A DNA stretch of 64,000 nucleotides, taken from positions 377,481 to 441,480 of the forward strand of contig CAJJDN010000060.1 in the NCBI GenBank assembly GCA_905182985.1, given 5' to 3'. Each line of letters starts with the position of its first letter. Positions within the stretch are counted from its first letter, which is position 1. The DNA is from Paramecium sonneborni. Lineage: Eukaryota; Ciliophora; Oligohymenophorea; Peniculida; Parameciidae. The notes beneath the pieces are model-generated. The model saw nothing but the letters and a program-made list of their open reading frames with translations, searched no databases and was not told the origin of the DNA. The translations under genes were made by a program, and so were the position numbers. Of this stretch, positions 60,801 to 64,000 are shown piece after piece.

Positions 60801-63415
60801 TGATTACTATGATCTTTAAGAAAACAATGAAAATATTCATCCTAATAAGGAAGCTCATCTTCATACATTCTAATAAAGTTAATTAGTGGAAATGTTTAGT
60901 CTCGTCAGATAATTACCTTAAAAAGAAGAATAAGATGAAGATTAAGGATTAGCAAATAAAAATGTAAACACACCATTCAAACCTGATCACTTTAAACCAT
61001 CAAGATTATAATAAGAATTTAAACCTATTACTTTTGAATTTGAAAGACAAATACTTAATAGAAAGCGATCTAGAAGTCAACTTAAAAAATAATAAAATAG
61101 ATAATAAAATTCATCTACTTAATTACCTTTTAGATAATATATTGTACCTTAATTAAAGGGATAATCTTAATAACCTACTTTATAATGCAAATATATGATT
61201 GGCTATAATACAAAAACACATGATAACATTATTTGGTGTTAATCTTATGGTTGGTATGCTTATACATCATAAAATTATGTTATCTTTGAAAAACTACAAT
61301 AAGAAAGAGAATAATTAATTTTGAGTTTTAATGCTATTGTTAGTGTTATTTATCTCGATAAAACTGAAAAGCATTTGATTGTTGGTCTAGCCCAAAAGGT
61401 ATAGGATGCTGCTCCAATTTATGTTTACGAAATCTAAAATAATGCTAGTTAATTGAATTTTAAATAAATTGCTTAGCTTAATTTTCATACTTAAGGAGTT
61501 CATCAGATTCTGTTTACTGAAGATGAAAAATATCTTGTTTCAGTTGGAAATGGTAAAGAATGTACAGTTGTAATTTGGGATTTCACCGCTAAAAAATTGA
61601 TTACATCATCATATACTTTAGATAGAATAAATGATATTAAAATTTCAAAATATACATTTTCTAAAGAACGAATCTTTGAATTTGCTACTGTTGGTAGAGA
61701 TCAAATATATTTATGGGCCTTCACCAAAGATCATAAATTAGAATATTATGATGTCTTCTTACCTAAAAATATTAATACTAATGAACTTGAAGAAATTACT
61801 ACTTTTGATTATGTAGTTTATGAAGGGAATAAAAATAAATAGACATCGTAATCTTTGAGTTTATCTCAGAGAGTATCTTTTGATAATAGTTAATAATCAT
61901 AAACTGTAAAAACAGAAGAAATTCTTTTGGAAGAAGGATCTAAGGATTAGCTGTCTTTTCCTTAATTATAATAAGAATTAACATAGGAATCAATGAAATA
62001 ATAATAATTATAATCTCAATAAAACAAAAGTTAAACCATTTAATTACTTATATTAGGATTGAAAACAGGAGATATAGTAATTCTAAAATATGGAGAATTT
62101 AAGCCTATTTATAGAAAATAAATAACGAATGCAGAAATCACTTATCTTAAAGTAAGTTAAGCTGCAGGAAAGATTATTTTAGGTAGTACTGAGAATTCAT
62201 TTTTTGTTATGGATATTAAATCTAATTTAAATTTACAATCATTTTTAGATTCAGGATTTGCTTTTTAAAGAATCTAATTACCTGGAATGGTATCATCATA
62301 TGTATTAGATCCCTTTTATACTTAAGGTATTTTTGGATTAAGTAATGGAAATATATATTTAATATCATTTACAACAAAATAATATTTTTTATTAAATGCT
62401 ACAAATAGTGATTAAAGTGAAATAGAAATTAAGTAATGTAAATTAGTAGAAGATAATATTTTGGTAACAACCTTTAATTAAGGTATAGTAAAATTGTGGA
62501 GAATGGACACAGCTGAATTATTGGTTGAATATTAATGGGAGAAGGAAATAGTTTAATTTTTCTATGATGCTTAAATTAAGCAGATAGTATTTATTCAGGA
62601 ATTTGGTTAAATTAAGACGATCAATATTGATAGATTGGATGTCTATGATTAATACTATCATATAGGTAAAGGAGGACCAGATAAGATTATATCCTGTGTA
62701 TTTGGAATCTTTGACTCAATTCCAGGAAAATTTGTTTTAGATGAGAGTGGTTAACTCTTCTTTTTAGAACATCTATATAAGAATCAGGAATATATTATAA
62801 GATATATAAAAGCTTTAGAATTGCCAAATGTTATTTAATTAGTAGAACAATGTGAAAAAAGAGTGATCTTTGCAATTGAATAAGATACTGGAGTTGTTTC
62901 AACTTTATAAGTTGATTATAATTCAACTAGATAATATCCTTTTGCATTTACATTATTTGATCAGATCAATTTCTTAGCAAATCCACATGGAAATTTGGAT
63001 AATGAATAATCTCAAAAAGATACTCAAACACTTTATTCATCAGTTGATGCTCAAACTTAAATTATACCTGCTTAAGGATTTGACAATGTATATTTTGCAA
63101 TTCTCAATACCTTATAATATTTATATGGAAGAAATTATAATAAGAAATAAATTATTTTACTTGTTAATTTGAATGATTTCCCACTTTATTTATCATTAGA
63201 TAATAATCTCAAAGTTTATATTGTTATGCAAAGTATTTAAATTAATTTAATTAGATGGCTCCCTTGAAGTAGTTTAACCTAATGAAAGTGTCAATTAAAA
63301 TTAATTACATATTACTTAATTAAATAGTTAAATTGATCATATTATATGTCAGAAAAGAAAATCAAATTTTGTTATCACCAGCAAAACTATCATGAATTTT
63401 TATTAATACATCTGA
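57875..63415 (+). CDS. WDR90/POC16 centriole and cilium protein
   Basis: An 1,819-residue protein in four exons (introns of 31, 28 and 22 nt at 57920-57950, 58233-58260, 63233-63254). The N-terminal 190 residues are a CFAP20-like domain: WQHPFVDVFKQF, then GAISANNMVQIPDP, LGLTGRYIYIEL and IRGIYTSDNLYDW. Two long stretches of WD40 repeats follow (about 310-950 and 1080-1720), with repeated strands such as IRIWKNN, IRLWDIE, LKVWDYE and IFIWKFL. An acidic Gln-rich insert separates them (about 960-1060). This domain order and the length match WDR90/POC16, a protein of the centriole inner scaffold in cilia-bearing cells. The first intron end was chosen by frame and domain alignment; other splice ends give the same frame. 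Confidence 0.93.
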
Positions 63416-63441
63416 ATTGTTAAAATATTATTTTATTTATT

Positions 63442-64000
63442 ATGCAAACACACAAATTCTAAAATTAATAATTAACATTGTTAGACTTAGTTTTAAAGAA
63501 TGAAGATGATTAATATAGAATCAAATCATAATCAAATTCAAGTAGATTCGAACAAGAAGACGTCTAACATTCATAATATAATTAATTAGGTATCTCTTTA
63601 TATTATGATGCAAATATTACCGGTAATGAATAATTTGTTAGTAATAAATTGTTTCGTTCTATTCTTAAAAATATTGAAGATAAACTCTTAGAACTTGAAA
63701 CTAGAATGGATAACAAAGATAATTTTAATAAATATACATTTCATATAGACCAATTCAAAAATTAATAAAATCGCAATCCATTTCTTAAAGAAGACAACTT
63801 TTCATAAGATTATAAACGTTAAGACAGTTAAATTTCAGAAATGATTGATGATCAATCTGTTAGAGATACTGGACTTAAATTACATAAACCAAGCAGATCA
63901 AGATCAACTTGCACTAATAATTATGATGAATAATTATCCTCTTCCAATAATAATGCTTCCAATCTAAGATAAAGAAAAAATAAAATCACTGAAGAAAGTA
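63442..64000 (+). CDS. Start of a Gln/Ser-rich protein, unknown (cut by window edge)
   Basis: An open frame from the ATG at 63442 to the window end, 186 codons and counting. Residues 85-105 form a short helix (FRSILKNIEDKLLELETR); the rest is polar, with many Gln, Asn and Ser residues (SRSRSTCTNN). No domain is visible in this part. It is in tandem with WDR90, 26 bases downstream of its stop. Confidence 0.6.

Noticed and set aside
1..64000. tRNA, rRNA, snoRNA genes or CRISPR arrays
   Set aside because: I found no cloverleaf with matching B-box, no rRNA-like segment and no regular spacer-repeat array. Small RNAs without strong motifs would be missed by eye.

Overview
The window reads as macronuclear DNA of a ciliate, most likely a Paramecium. 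It is very AT-rich. TAA and TAG occur inside conserved genes where glutamine is expected, and only TGA ends them (ciliate nuclear code). Almost all introns I can place are 21-34 nt with GT...AG ends, genes are tightly packed on both strands, and a trichocyst matrix-type protein is present. I cannot fix the species. All gene models below were read by eye with this code. Where intron lengths and total length leave a whole number of codons I treat the model as good; models that do not resolve are marked.

Layout. 1-5.9 kb: end of glycerol kinase, ribosomal protein L27a, thiamin pyrophosphokinase, an Atg14/UVRAG-like protein, a secreted EGF-like protein and a small Cys-tailed protein. 6.6-11.7 kb: one large multi-pass membrane protein. 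11.9-19.3 kb: a mitotic-type cyclin, a tiny gene, a cyclic-nucleotide-type K+ channel, a ZnT5/7-like zinc transporter and a trichocyst matrix-like protein. 19.4-28.3 kb: a cytosolic carboxypeptidase, a kelch protein fused to a degenerate MORC-like ATPase, a Gln-rich protein and an AGC kinase. 28.6-39.2 kb: two Myb proteins, small genes and a WNK kinase. This stretch holds two single-N joins, each flanked by an exact repeat of about 1.25-1.3 kb, which look like unmerged contig overlaps. 39.4-42.9 kb: a multi-pass membrane protein, a GPI-type Cys-rich surface protein and a broken gene. 43-52.9 kb: three more channels of the same family, with a kelch protein between them. 53.5-64 kb: an FMN 2-hydroxyacid oxidase, a ciliate protein, a LITAF-like zinc protein, an unknown protein, a complete WDR90/POC16 centriole protein and the start of another gene.

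The strongest shared theme is the family of four K+ channels. Each has an S1-S6 core with a TVGYGD filter and a more or less decayed cyclic-nucleotide-binding domain, followed at nearly the same place by a CCHC zinc-knuckle-like motif and a short Pro/Tyr signature. The second unusual protein is the kelch-MORC fusion, whose ATPase motifs have lost key residues.
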